This document shows, in pieces, positions 1-8,239 of a DNA stretch of 64,000 bases (position 1 is its first letter; every line of letters starts with the position of its first letter). The translations under genes were made by a program, and so were the position numbers. The stretch spans positions 1 through 64,000 of the forward strand of contig PDRZ01000017.1 in assembly GCA_002747035.1 (NCBI GenBank). The letters are read 5' to 3'. Under the pieces are notes generated by a model. The model did not search any database. It saw nothing but the letters and a program-made list of their open reading frames with translations, and was not told where the DNA came from. The DNA comes from Rhodobacterales bacterium. Its GTDB lineage: Bacteria; Pseudomonadota; Alphaproteobacteria; Rhodobacterales; Rhodobacteraceae.

Positions 1-2
1 GC

Positions 3-92
3 ATAGCAATGCGGTCGGACAAAACCGATACATCCTATGCCGAAATGATCAACCTCTGCTCTGCCATCATCAATTCAAGGTGAATGTCCACA
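3..92 (+). CDS. possible C-terminal tail of a gene entering from the left
   Basis: An open frame enters at base 3 and stops with TGA at 90-92. It encodes about 29 residues with ordinary composition (SYAEMINLCSAIINSR at the end). It would be convergent with the phage-type regulator that ends at 97. Too little is visible to name a family, and the frame may be chance. Confidence 0.25.
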
Positions 93-96
93 AACC

Positions 97-555
97 CTAG
101 TTGGTTTCTTCTTCCAGATGCAGCTTCATGTCGATCAGAACCTGTTGCAACGCAACCGTTTCTTTGAGCAGCCGTTTGGCTTCGTTCACGGTGATAATTC
201 CGTCTTCGATCGACTGCTGGTATTCCGCCATGAGCATCGCGAACCGTTGGCTTAGCGCGATAACATCCGAATTGACCCCGCCCTTGTCGTCCGAATTTTT
301 GCGGCGGTCATCATATGACAGGGTGATGCCCTTCAATTCGGCCAGCGCGCTTGTCACGTGTGGATAGCTTGCGGCCTCTTCCAATGCGGCAACTGCATCC
401 ACGGGCATGAAACGATCCGCGTGTTCCGGGCTGTCCGAATAATATCGTCCAAGCGTTGCCTTGGATTTTCCGGTTAGAACACATGCCGGCTCAATCCCGA
501 CATCCTTGACCAAAGCCTCGGTGTGTTTCTTCAAATAGCCGCCTACGCCTGCCAT
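97..555 (-). CDS. phage-type regulatory protein (CII-like)
   Basis: About 152 residues from the ATG at 555 (MAGVGGYLKKHTEALVKDVG). In-frame upstream starts at 624 or 642 would lengthen it. The N-terminal part has the look of the helix-turn-helix of phage CII-like regulators: a TGKSKATLGRYYSD segment followed by a PEHADRFMPVDAVAALEEAA segment. The C-terminal half is helical and charged, with EAKRLLKETVALQQVL near the end. A GGGGA stretch precedes the chosen start. Such regulators normally sit in prophages, so the left edge may be a prophage margin, but no other phage gene is visible. DNA binding is inferred from family resemblance only. Confidence 0.5.
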   Translation of the reverse strand: MAGVGGYLKKHTEALVKDVGIEPACVLTGKSKATLGRYYSDSPEHADRFMPVDAVAALEEAASYPHVTSALAELKGITLSYDDRRKNSDDKGGVNSDVIALSQRFAMLMAEYQQSIEDGIITVNEAKRLLKETVALQQVLIDMKLHLEEETN

Positions 556-947
556 ATCATACTGTCCCCACTGCCATTTCCCCACACCTCCTGCGGCGGG
601 GGAAATCGTTCCCTCTTTTCCCATTAATCGGTTTGCAAACAAATGTCATTCATCAAATGTGCCCGCGTAACCAGTGATGTTTTTAAATGCACCGGCGAAA
701 TATGTCGGCATGTGGGTGGGGCCGTGATGTTTCGACGTCGCGGGGCTGTGATCCGACGTTGAGTTGTATCACGGCTGTGAACGGCAGATTGTGACAGGAA
801 GGCGTGCAAGCTCCATCCCCAGTGGCCTGTCCTGCGCGCGATATTCTGAGACAACTGCCGGTTCACACCCCGGGCACCTGCGCCTGCCAGGTCTTGCGTT
901 AAGAGACATGGTTGAAAACCGTTTGGACTCGGGTCAATAACAGGGCC
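556..947. other. intergenic region upstream of tdk and the phage-type regulator
   Basis: About 390 bp between divergently transcribed genes. It holds no convincing gene. Three loosely similar GGC-GTGA stretches occur between 720 and 785. They may be operator sequence for the left-hand regulator, but the similarity is too weak to call sites. If the regulator starts at 624 or 642 the gap is about 300 bp. Confidence 0.3.
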
Positions 948-1529
948 ATGGCAAAGCTATACTTCAACTATTCAACCATGAATGCGGGCAAGTCTACCGT
1001 GCTGTTGCAGGCGTCGCACAATTACCGTGAGCGAGGGATGAACACGTACCTGATGACCGCGCGCTTTGATGATCGTGCGGGTCAGGGACAAATCGCCTCG
1101 CGTATTGGAATAAGCGCCGCGGCGGACATGTTCGGGGCTGAGGATGATCTTTTCCAACGTATCAAAGACTGTCTGACGCAGGGGGAAGTAGCCTGTGTAT
1201 TCATTGACGAGGCCCAATTCCTGGGCCGGGACCAGGTCTGGCAGCTTGCGCGTGTGGTTGATGATCTCGGGGTGCCGGTCATGTGCTATGGCTTGCGTGT
1301 CGATTTCAGGGGAGAGTTGTTTCCCGGCTCCGCCGCCCTTCTGGCGATTGCCGATGAGATGCGAGAAGTTCGCACGATTTGTCACTGCGGCAAGAAGGCG
1401 ACGATGGTCATCAGGGCAGACGCCCAGGGGCGCGTCGTGCAAGACGGCGAGCAGGTACAGATTGGGGGGAACGAAACCTACACTTCGCTCTGCCGTCGCC
1501 ATTGGCGAGAAGCGGTGGGGGACCGGTAG
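948..1529 (+). CDS. tdk: thymidine kinase
   Basis: A 193-residue type II thymidine kinase, which phosphorylates thymidine with ATP in the dTTP salvage pathway in the cytoplasm. The P-loop lies near the N terminus (NAGKST, about residues 11-16). The Walker B-like FIDEAQFLG motif is near residue 85 and carries the catalytic Glu. Zinc-binding Cys pairs are visible at CHCGKKA and near the C terminus (SLCRRH). The length matches the family. The ATG at 948 is preferred over an in-frame start at 912 because homology begins at MAKLYFNYSTMNAGKS. It is convergent with the KAS III-like gene, with only 12 bp between the stop codons. Confidence 0.93.
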   Translation: MAKLYFNYSTMNAGKSTVLLQASHNYRERGMNTYLMTARFDDRAGQGQIASRIGISAAADMFGAEDDLFQRIKDCLTQGEVACVFIDEAQFLGRDQVWQLARVVDDLGVPVMCYGLRVDFRGELFPGSAALLAIADEMREVRTICHCGKKATMVIRADAQGRVVQDGEQVQIGGNETYTSLCRRHWREAVGDR

Positions 1530-1541
1530 AAGGTTCCGGCC

Positions 1542-2663
1542 CTAGGCCCGTTTCACCAGCACCGAACCTACGGAGTATCCCGCGCCAAAGGAGCAGATCA
1601 AACCGACCTCGCCGGGTTTCATGTCTTCGGAATGCTTCGAGAAGGCGATAATCGAACCTGCGGAAGACGTGTTGGCATAATCCTGAAGGATATTGGGTTG
1701 TTCCTCCCGCTCGGGTGTGCGGCCCAACACCTTTTTACCAATGAAATCATTCATAGACTTGTTGGCCTGATGCAGCCACATCCGTTTGAGGTCACTCGGC
1801 GCAACGCCTTCGTCCTTCATGTGATTCAGGATATGTTTGGAGACCATCGGGACCACTTCTTTGAACACCTTGCGACCATTCTGCATAAACTGCATGTCGC
1901 GCCGGTCCTTTACTCCGTCGGGGCGGTTGCGGCGCAGAAAGCCGTTGTTGTTGCGGATGTTGTTGGAGAATTCCGTGGCACAGCGGGTGGACAACACTTT
2001 CCAATGCGGTCCCTTTGCCTCTTCTTCACGTTCCAGAACCGTGGCCGTGCACACATCCCCGAAGATAAAGTGACAATCCCGGTCACGCCATTCCAGGTGC
2101 CCGCTGGTGATTTCAGGGTTCACGATAAGGGCTTTGCGCACGGATCCCGAACGTATCATATCGGCGGCGGCCTGAATGCCGAAGGTGGCAGAAGAACAGG
2201 CAACGTTCATGTCAAAGGCAAAGCCGCCCGCACCGATCGCCTTTTGAATTTCCACGGCCACAGCAGGATAGGCGCGTTCCATGTTGGAGGCGGCACAAAT
2301 GACAAGATCAATATCCGCCCCGTTCAACCCGGCCTGTTTCAACGCCTTTTCACAGGCATCCATCGCGATTTCCGTCATGATCCCATGTTCGTCATCGCTG
2401 CGCTGACGAAAATGGGGATACATGCGGTCGGGGTCAAGAATACCTTTTTTGTCAAGCACATAGCGTTGTTCAATGCCCGATGCCTTGAAGATGAAGTCGG
2501 ATGAGGACATCTCCATCTCTGCAACTTCTCCAGCGGCGATTTCCGCAGCATGGGTTTCGTTGAACTTTGTGGCATAAGCGTTGAAGGCTTCAACAAGTTC
2601 GTCATTGGTGATGACGTTTTCTGGGGTAAAGACCCCGGTGCCCGTGATGGCGGGTTGGTACAT
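1542..2663 (-). CDS. beta-ketoacyl-ACP synthase III family protein
   Basis: A 373-residue thiolase-fold condensing enzyme of the FabH-like group. The catalytic triad can be read directly: Cys156 in NVACSSATF, a His in WLHQANKSMNDF, and an Asn in YANTSSAGS. It is longer than housekeeping FabH (about 320 residues), with an N-terminal insertion around residues 30-60, as in the long KAS III paralogues. Those condense an acyl-CoA with malonyl-ACP, or shunt beta-oxidation intermediates into fatty acid synthesis. Which reaction applies here cannot be told from sequence. An AGGAG ribosome site lies about 8 bp before the ATG at 2663. Confidence 0.85.
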   Translation of the reverse strand: MYQPAITGTGVFTPENVITNDELVEAFNAYATKFNETHAAEIAAGEVAEMEMSSSDFIFKASGIEQRYVLDKKGILDPDRMYPHFRQRSDDEHGIMTEIAMDACEKALKQAGLNGADIDLVICAASNMERAYPAVAVEIQKAIGAGGFAFDMNVACSSATFGIQAAADMIRSGSVRKALIVNPEITSGHLEWRDRDCHFIFGDVCTATVLEREEEAKGPHWKVLSTRCATEFSNNIRNNNGFLRRNRPDGVKDRRDMQFMQNGRKVFKEVVPMVSKHILNHMKDEGVAPSDLKRMWLHQANKSMNDFIGKKVLGRTPEREEQPNILQDYANTSSAGSIIAFSKHSEDMKPGEVGLICSFGAGYSVGSVLVKRA

Positions 2664-2733
2664 GATATCGCTCCTGAATTGCCAGACAGATCACCTTGTT
2701 TTCTTTCGGAAATCAAGGGGAAGACCCCGAAAT

Positions 2734-3693
2734 TCAAACCAAATTCGGTGGAGTTTCTCCAGCAAAATGTGCGCGCAGATTTTCAATGGCCAACAGCCCC
2801 ATGTCGGTGCGAACCTCAAGGGCGGCGGTGCCAAGGTGCGGAAGCAGTGTCACGTTGTCGAGCTTCGCAAGTGCGTCGGGAACCCTGGGCTCGAACTCAT
2901 AAACATCCAACCCGGCCCCGCCAATACGCCGTTCTTCAAGACAAGAGATCAAAGCGGCCTCGTCCACAACATCCCCTCGGGCGATGTTGATGAAATGGGC
3001 ATGGGGCTGCATGGCGGCAAGGAAACCCGCATTGATCATGTGCCGGGTCTCTGCCCCGCCGGGCACTGAGGTCACCACGATATCGGCGCGTTGCGCGAGG
3101 TCATCCAAGGCAACCTGTTCGGCAGGGAAATCAATTTGTTTGGCGGAACGGTTGGCATAGATCACCTTCATTCCAAAGCCGAAATGACATCGTCGCGCAA
3201 TCGCTTGCCCAATCCGCCCCATTCCGACGATCCCGACGGTTTTGCCGCTGACGTGAAGGCCCAGCATCTGGGTCGGGTGCCATCCTTCCCAGTTCCCGGA
3301 TCGCACCAGCCGCTCACCCTCACCGGCCCGCCGTGCCGACATCAGCATCAGCGTCATCGCCGTGTCGGCAGTGGCATCCGTCACGGCACCTGGGGTGTTG
3401 GTCACTATGATCCCGTGGTCTTTGGCCCCGTCAACGTCGATATGGTTATAGCCCACACCGAAATTCGCAAGGATACGGGCGCGTGCTGTGTCTACATCGG
3501 CAAATACCTCGCTTGAAAACACATCGCCCAGGGTTGGCAGTACAGCATCATATTCGGAAAGTGCCGCGCGCAGTTCCAGCGGATCCAGTGGTGTATTGCT
3601 GTCGCGGACTACAACGTCCAATTTCGGGACGGGCAGCGCCCGCGCAGCCTCCAGAACCGCGCCCGGCAGGGGGCGGGTGATCAGCAATCGCAT
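2734..3693 (-). CDS. D-2-hydroxyacid dehydrogenase (glyoxylate/hydroxypyruvate reductase type)
   Basis: 319 residues. It shows the NAD(P)-binding Rossmann motif GMGRIG in the middle of the chain, the substrate Arg in NIARGDVVDE, the Glu in YEFEP and the catalytic His in LLPHLGTA. Together these identify the family that interconverts 2-oxoacids and D-2-hydroxyacids with NAD(P)H. The ATG at 3693 overlaps the TGA of the upstream CsaA-like gene by one base (TGATG), so the two are translationally coupled. An upstream in-frame extension to 3783 would run through that gene and is rejected. The likely substrate is glyoxylate or hydroxypyruvate; specificity is inferred from family resemblance. Confidence 0.88.
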   Translation of the reverse strand: MRLLITRPLPGAVLEAARALPVPKLDVVVRDSNTPLDPLELRAALSEYDAVLPTLGDVFSSEVFADVDTARARILANFGVGYNHIDVDGAKDHGIIVTNTPGAVTDATADTAMTLMLMSARRAGEGERLVRSGNWEGWHPTQMLGLHVSGKTVGIVGMGRIGQAIARRCHFGFGMKVIYANRSAKQIDFPAEQVALDDLAQRADIVVTSVPGGAETRHMINAGFLAAMQPHAHFINIARGDVVDEAALISCLEERRIGGAGLDVYEFEPRVPDALAKLDNVTLLPHLGTAALEVRTDMGLLAIENLRAHFAGETPPNLV

Positions 3694-4031
3694 CAATACA
3701 TCCTCGCCCCGTTTGGCACCTGTTGATCCGGTTGCAACAGCACCACCTCTCCATCCTCGTCCGGTACCCCAAGGATCAGGCATTCTGACATGAACTTGCC
3801 GATCTGGCGTGCGGGAAAGTTGACGACTCCCATGACCTGCCTGCCGACAAGGGTTTCAGGGGTATAATGAACAGTCAGCTGCGCCGAGCTTTTCTTTTCC
3901 CCGATCTCGGGGCCGAAATCGACCCACAGTTTGATCGCCGGTTTGCGGGCTTCGGGATAGGGTTCGGCGCGGAGTACCGTTCCGGCGCGGATATCCACGG
4001 CCAGAAAGTCGTCGAATGAAATCTCAGCCAT
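3693..4031 (-). CDS. csaA: tRNA-binding CsaA-like protein
   Basis: 112 residues (114 if the ATG at 4037 is used), covering a single OB-fold tRNA-binding domain like the C-terminal domain of MetG. Typical segments are DIRAGTVLRAE near the N terminus, KSSAQLTVHYTPETLVGRQV in the middle and NFPARQIGKFMSE towards the end. Family members bind tRNA and have been described as chaperone-like in protein export. The start overlaps the end of proC and the stop overlaps the next gene by one base, so the gene is the middle of a tightly packed minus-strand operon. Confidence 0.88.
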   Translation of the reverse strand: MAEISFDDFLAVDIRAGTVLRAEPYPEARKPAIKLWVDFGPEIGEKKSSAQLTVHYTPETLVGRQVMGVVNFPARQIGKFMSECLILGVPDEDGEVVLLQPDQQVPNGARMY

Positions 4032-4839
4032 TGGCAAGCTCCTTTGACCGGGCGGTGGCGGCTGCCACGGTGTTGTTCATCAACTTCGGCAGGCCGGTTT
4101 CGGGGTTCATCAGAACCTCCAGCCCGGCCTGGGTGGTGCCGTTGGGGCTTGTTACATTCATACGTAGCTGACCCGGGTCTTCGCCACTTTCCATCGCTAA
4201 TGCCCCCGCGCCCGCAACTGTAGCCCGCGCCAACTGTAGCGCGAGAGTGGGGGCTAACCCCTGTGCCTCTCCCGCTGCGGCAAGTGTTTCTATCATATGG
4301 AAAACATAAGCCGGCCCGGACCCGCTCACCCCTGTCACCGCGTCCATCTGGGCTTCGCTGTCCAGCCGGACAACCTCGCCCACAGTTGCAAGAAGGGTTT
4401 CGGCCAAATCCAGATCCGGTGCATTGGATAGCGTGTTACCGATAATCGCCGTGATCCCTTTGCCAACTGCCGCTGGCGTGTTGGGCATGGCTCTGATGAT
4501 GGGGGTTCCTTCCCCCAAAACGCTTTCATAGTGGCTGATCGGTGTGCCCGCGGCGACCGACAGGAACAGGGTGCCACCACCGCCAAGCGGGGCGAGAACA
4601 GGCAACGCCTCTTCCATCATCTGGGGCTTGACTGCGATCAGAACGATGGCGGGTTTCGGGGGAAGCGTGGAGTTGATATGAACCCCGGTCGATTTCAGCC
4701 AATCCGATGGAAACGGATCTTTGATCCACACCGAAGACGGCGGCAGGCCACCGTCCAGCCACCCCTGCAGCATGGCCGATCCCATCTTGCCACATCCCAG
4801 CAAAACCAGCCCGTCACGTGCCACGCGATCCAAATTCAT
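4024..4839 (-). CDS. proC: pyrroline-5-carboxylate reductase
   Basis: 271 residues. The enzyme reduces L-pyrroline-5-carboxylate to proline with NAD(P)H, the last step of proline synthesis. The N-terminal Rossmann motif is GCGKMGSAM. The family signature spans GVSGSGPAYVF, and the C-terminal helical domain contains SPNGTTQAGL. The ATG at 4839 has a G-rich ribosome site (GGGGGGA) just upstream, and residues upstream of it do not resemble the family. It is the first gene of the proC-csaA-dehydrogenase cluster and about 75 bp from the YbjN gene. The catabolic partner PutA is encoded 12 kb away. Confidence 0.95.
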   Translation of the reverse strand: MNLDRVARDGLVLLGCGKMGSAMLQGWLDGGLPPSSVWIKDPFPSDWLKSTGVHINSTLPPKPAIVLIAVKPQMMEEALPVLAPLGGGGTLFLSVAAGTPISHYESVLGEGTPIIRAMPNTPAAVGKGITAIIGNTLSNAPDLDLAETLLATVGEVVRLDSEAQMDAVTGVSGSGPAYVFHMIETLAAAGEAQGLAPTLALQLARATVAGAGALAMESGEDPGQLRMNVTSPNGTTQAGLEVLMNPETGLPKLMNNTVAAATARSKELANG

Positions 4840-4914
4840 GAGAGTCCCCCCCCGATTGTCCTGTGCATCCAGCATTACGCAGCAGGGCACAGGCTTACAA
4901 GCCGGAGGTTGGGG

Positions 4915-5415
4915 TCATGCGCGCCCGTAAGCTTCGGCAATGGCCACGTCCAACGCGTCTTCCGGTGTCCGGTTGCCCCAGACCACCAATTGGAAGGCGG
5001 GATAGTAGCGCTCGGCACTCAGAACAGCGGCTTTGATCAACGTATCGATCTGCTCGGATGATGCCACTTGCCCCCCCGCAAGAACAAGACCGTACCGGTA
5101 GACCATCATTTTTTGCTCTGCCCAATAGGTAAAGGCCCCGGCCCAGCATTGGTCATTCACAACATTCAGGGCGTGATAGAGAGCCGGCAGCTTCTCCTCG
5201 GGCGGCTCCATTTCGAAGGTACAGACCATCCGCAGAGTTTCATCATAGCCGGACCAGGCGAGCGTGATCGAATAGGTGCGCCACTGGCCTTCCACGGCCA
5301 TTGCGATTTGGTCATCTGCAACGCGATCAAAGTCCCAATCGTGATGCGTGGCCAGTGTTTCCACTATATCGATCGGATGAATTTCATCTTCCATGAAATG
5401 CTCGGACAATGCCAT
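4915..5415 (-). CDS. YbjN domain-containing protein
   Basis: 166 residues with the compact YbjN fold pattern. Segments such as DWDFDRVADDQIAMAVEGQW and YRYGLVLAGGQVAS are typical. Family members are small soluble proteins of uncertain role, sometimes linked to stress or motility phenotypes in enterobacteria. GAGGTGG gives a good ribosome site before the ATG at 5415. The gene lies upstream of proC in the same direction, and the possible structured RNA at 5451-5579 lies in its upstream region. Confidence 0.85.
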   Translation of the reverse strand: MALSEHFMEDEIHPIDIVETLATHHDWDFDRVADDQIAMAVEGQWRTYSITLAWSGYDETLRMVCTFEMEPPEEKLPALYHALNVVNDQCWAGAFTYWAEQKMMVYRYGLVLAGGQVASSEQIDTLIKAAVLSAERYYPAFQLVVWGNRTPEDALDVAIAEAYGRA

Positions 5416-5450
5416 ACCGCCACCTCGTTTTGTTTTGTCTTAGCGTTTGG

Positions 5451-5579
5451 AGCTTGGCAGCTCCCCAAGCGCTAGGTGCCTGCTCAAGGGACGGGGGCCT
5501 TGCCCGCCACCCTTACAACATATGGTGGGGCCTCAAGCGAGACCTGTAAAGCAATTTCTTGGGGATAACCGCAATAAGC
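5451..5579 (+). ncRNA. possible structured RNA (rod-like fold, 6S RNA-like)
   Basis: The segment can fold into one long interrupted rod. AGCTT (5451-5455) pairs with AAGCT (5575-5579). TCCCCAAG (5462-5469) pairs with CTTGGGGA (5558-5565). Towards the tip, CTTG pairs with CAAG and GCCACC with GGTGGGGC, closing a small apical loop. A competing hairpin, TAGCG...GCGCTA (5441-5474), overlaps the 5' arm. A rod with a central open region is the hallmark of 6S RNA, which binds RNA polymerase holoenzyme. At 129 nt it is short for that class, and I cannot confirm its conserved bubble. It could instead be the 5' leader of the YbjN gene on the other strand. Confidence 0.4.
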
Positions 5580-5599
5580 TGTGGATGAATCCACCTTGG

Positions 5600-5615
5600 G
5601 CACAAAACTTTGTGC
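5600..5615 (+). terminator. hairpin downstream of the possible structured RNA
   Basis: A perfect 7-bp stem (GCACAAA / TTTGTGC) with a 2-nt spacer is followed by a short T-containing stretch (GTCTT). It would suit the end of a plus-strand RNA from 5451, but the T tract is weak. Confidence 0.3.
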
Positions 5616-5780
5616 GTCTTCCATGGTGCTGGTTCGCACCCTCGGTCGCGCTATGCTAAAACGTTAGGTCATTAGCTCTTAACGTTGCGTCACTGCAAGC
5701 GATTGCGGATAAATCCTTGCTGTTGGGGCAACGACCTTCGTTAAATGCAGTTACGCGCCAGGCTTGAGAGGCGCGGACAA

Positions 5781-5800
5781 ATTGAATCAGATTGAATCAG
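5781..5800. repeat. tandem 10-bp repeat upstream of the liv-type operon
   Basis: ATTGAATCAG occurs twice head to tail, about 135 bp upstream of the binding-protein start. The spacing of one helical turn would suit cooperative binding of a regulator, but no cognate regulator is adjacent. Confidence 0.45.
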
Positions 5801-5811
5801 GAGGAGAACGC

Positions 5812-5847
5812 ATGGGATTTCGGGACCCGCCAAGACATCAGCAATAA
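5812..5847 (+). CDS. possible 11-residue leader ORF upstream of the binding-protein gene
   Basis: ATG at 5812 is preceded at ideal distance by AGGAGGAG (5799-5806), the strongest ribosome site in this part of the window. It encodes MGFRDPPRHQQ and stops with TAA. A second short frame (5850-5906, 18 codons) follows. Neither is rich in branched-chain codons, so classical attenuation by leucine or valine supply is not indicated. It may be a remnant start or a regulatory uORF. Confidence 0.35.
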   Translation: MGFRDPPRHQQ

Positions 5848-5933
5848 GCATGTTCGCGAACAGACGCATAAAGCGCGGCGGACGACTGCCAACCGAAAAC
5901 ACATGATGGACTTTTCCATAGGGAGGAAAACCA

Positions 5934-7175
5934 ATGAATTTTATTAAGAAACTGCTGCTGGGCGCAGCCGTGGCCGCGCTTGGTGCGACCTCGGCAATTG
6001 CCGAGAACGTAAAGATCGCTTTTATTGACCCGCTTTCGGGTCCTTTTGCGGCGACGGGTGCAGAAGGGCTGGCATTGTACAAATTTGCTGCCGAAGAACT
6101 TGTGAACAAGAAGGGTGGCGTACTGGGCGGTCAGAAACTCGAAGTGGTCGGCTTTGACAACAAGATCAGCCCCAAGGAATCATTGATCCAGCTTCAGGTC
6201 GCGATTGATCAGGGGATTCGCTATGTGGCTCAGGGCAACAGTTCAGGCGTGGCCAATGCGTTGACCGATGCCATCAAGAAACACAACAAGCGTAACCCCG
6301 AGGACCGGGTTCTTTTCCTGAACTATTCTGCGGTTGACCCGGTGTTGACCAACGACAAGTGTAATTTCTGGCATTTCCGTTTCGATGCCAACGCGGATAT
6401 CAAGATGGACGCGATGACCGATGTCATCGCCAGCGATGAGAGCATCAAGAAGGTCTATATCATCGGTCAGGACTATTCGTTTGGCAAAGCCGTGGCTGCG
6501 GCAGCGGTGCGTTTCCTTGGCGAAAAGCGCCCCGATATCGAAATCGTGGGGAACGAGTTGCACCCGATCGGCAAGGTCAAGGACTTCACCCCCTATGCGC
6601 GCAAGATCATGGCCGCAGAAGCGGATGTGGTGATCACCGGGAACTGGGGGGCTGATATGGTCGGCCTTGGTAAGGCCGTACTGGATGCCGGGTTCGAAGA
6701 CTCGATCTATACCTATTATGCTGCTGGAACCGGGATCACCAAAACCTTTGGTGCCGATGGCGTTGGCAAGCTGAAAATGGTGGGGGAAGGCAAATTGAAC
6801 CCCCCACACTCCGATGCGGCAAGCGCCTTTGTCAAAGCGTTCAAACAGGCCAACCCGGACAAGGATATCAGCCAGCCGCGGATCGCCAACGTTGTTGAAA
6901 TGCTGGCAAAAGCCATCAATGAAGCGGGCAGCGCCACGGATGTGGTCAAGGTCGCCATGGCGCTGGAAGGCATGGAGCATGACAGCCTCTGGGGCAGCAA
7001 GATCAAGATGCGGGCCGAAGACCACCAGGCGATCCAGGACGTACATATCCTGTCCCATACCGATCAGGGCGTTGTGCACGACATGGATAACTCGGGCTTT
7101 GGCCTTGTCGCTGAAAGCACGGTTTCCATGGCGTCGGCCGACAGTGCCACATCCTGCAAGATGAGGCGCCCGTAA
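5934..7175 (+). CDS. branched-chain amino acid-type ABC transporter, substrate-binding protein
   Basis: 413 residues. An N-terminal signal peptide of about 23 residues is followed by a type I periplasmic binding fold of the Leu/Ile/Val-binding family (AFIDPLSGPFAATGAEG at the mature N terminus). The protein binds its ligand in the periplasm and delivers it to the LivHM-type permease encoded just downstream. GGAGGA precedes the ATG at 5934. The true ligand is uncertain: this family also carries amides, urea and aromatic acids, and the operon ends with a serine hydrolase. A GC-rich hairpin follows the gene and may favour its own mRNA. Confidence 0.9.
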   Translation: MNFIKKLLLGAAVAALGATSAIAENVKIAFIDPLSGPFAATGAEGLALYKFAAEELVNKKGGVLGGQKLEVVGFDNKISPKESLIQLQVAIDQGIRYVAQGNSSGVANALTDAIKKHNKRNPEDRVLFLNYSAVDPVLTNDKCNFWHFRFDANADIKMDAMTDVIASDESIKKVYIIGQDYSFGKAVAAAAVRFLGEKRPDIEIVGNELHPIGKVKDFTPYARKIMAAEADVVITGNWGADMVGLGKAVLDAGFEDSIYTYYAAGTGITKTFGADGVGKLKMVGEGKLNPPHSDAASAFVKAFKQANPDKDISQPRIANVVEMLAKAINEAGSATDVVKVAMALEGMEHDSLWGSKIKMRAEDHQAIQDVHILSHTDQGVVHDMDNSGFGLVAESTVSMASADSATSCKMRRP

Positions 7176-7202
7176 AACGGGAGCTGTTATCCTGAACAAC
7201 CG

Positions 7203-7227
7203 GCCGGGCCGCGTGACGTGGCCCGGC
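7203..7227 (+). terminator. hairpin between binding-protein and permease genes
   Basis: An 8-bp perfect stem (GCCGGGCC / GGCCCGGC) with a 9-nt loop and no T tract. Such hairpins often protect the abundant binding-protein mRNA or partly terminate transcription before the permease genes. Confidence 0.5.
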
Positions 7228-7282
7228 GTATTACGAACATTCGGGCCGAACGCTTCGGGGCCAACAGGGCAGGAACCACGAA

Positions 7283-8239
7283 ATGTCTCTCTTTATTGTC
7301 AACATCCTTGATGGGTTGGTGACGGGTCTGCTGCTTTTCATGCTGTGCAGCGGCCTGACGCTGATCTTCTCCATGATGGGGGTTTTGAACTTTGCACATG
7401 CCAGCTTTTACATGCTGGGTGCCTATTTCGCATATCAGATCAGCACCTATACGGGGTTCTGGCTTGGTCTTCTGGTGGCACCTGTCGCCGTGGGTCTGTT
7501 GGGGGCTTTGATCGAACGATATGGGCTTCGGCGCGTCCATAAATACGGGCATGTGCCCGAGTTGATTTTCACCTTCGGTCTCGCGCTGTTGATCGAGGAA
7601 CTGGTCCAGTTTTTCTGGGGCAAAAACCAGATGGCATATGAAGCGCCGGAGGCGTTAAATTTTGCGGCCTTCTCAATCGCGGGCAATGCTTTTCCTGCCT
7701 ACAAGGTGTTCATGATTTTCGTGGCGATCGGAATTTTTCTGGTGCTGCTCTACATCCTGACCAAAACACGTGTCGGAATGACCATACAGGCGGCGCTCAC
7801 CTATCCCGAAACCGTTCAGAACCTGGGCCATAACGTGCCGCTGGTGTTCATGGGCGTGTTCGGCGTGGGTACTGCGATGGCCGGGTTGGCCGGCGTGATC
7901 GCAGGGCCGGTTCTTGGCACCTTTCCGGGCATGGCGTTTCTGTTGGGGTCCATCGTTTTCGTGACCATCGTGATCGGGGGGCTGGGTTCGCTCTGGGGGG
8001 CCTTGATCGCTTCGCTCATCATCGGGTGGCTTCAGACATTCGCCGCGTCCTACAACCTTCGGATGGAGGATCTTCTGACCTTCCTCGGCTTTACCAAGCC
8101 GGAACCGGTCTGGGATAGCACGTGGCAGGACCTCTGGACCCTGACCCTGCCACAGGTGGGACCGATCCTGCCTTATCTTCTGATGATCATTGTCCTTGTG
8201 GCGCGACCCCAGGGCCTTTTCGGGAAGCGTGAATCATGA
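7283..8239 (+). CDS. livH: branched-chain amino acid-type ABC transporter permease (LivH-like)
   Basis: 318 residues, almost entirely hydrophobic, with about eight membrane segments. The N-terminal GLTLIFSMMGVLNFAHASFY region and the later GGLGSLWGALIASLIIGW region are typical of LivH permeases. It forms the inner-membrane channel with the LivM-like partner. Its TGA overlaps the next start by four bases (ATGA at 8236-8239), indicating translational coupling. Confidence 0.93.
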   Translation: MSLFIVNILDGLVTGLLLFMLCSGLTLIFSMMGVLNFAHASFYMLGAYFAYQISTYTGFWLGLLVAPVAVGLLGALIERYGLRRVHKYGHVPELIFTFGLALLIEELVQFFWGKNQMAYEAPEALNFAAFSIAGNAFPAYKVFMIFVAIGIFLVLLYILTKTRVGMTIQAALTYPETVQNLGHNVPLVFMGVFGVGTAMAGLAGVIAGPVLGTFPGMAFLLGSIVFVTIVIGGLGSLWGALIASLIIGWLQTFAASYNLRMEDLLTFLGFTKPEPVWDSTWQDLWTLTLPQVGPILPYLLMIIVLVARPQGLFGKRES

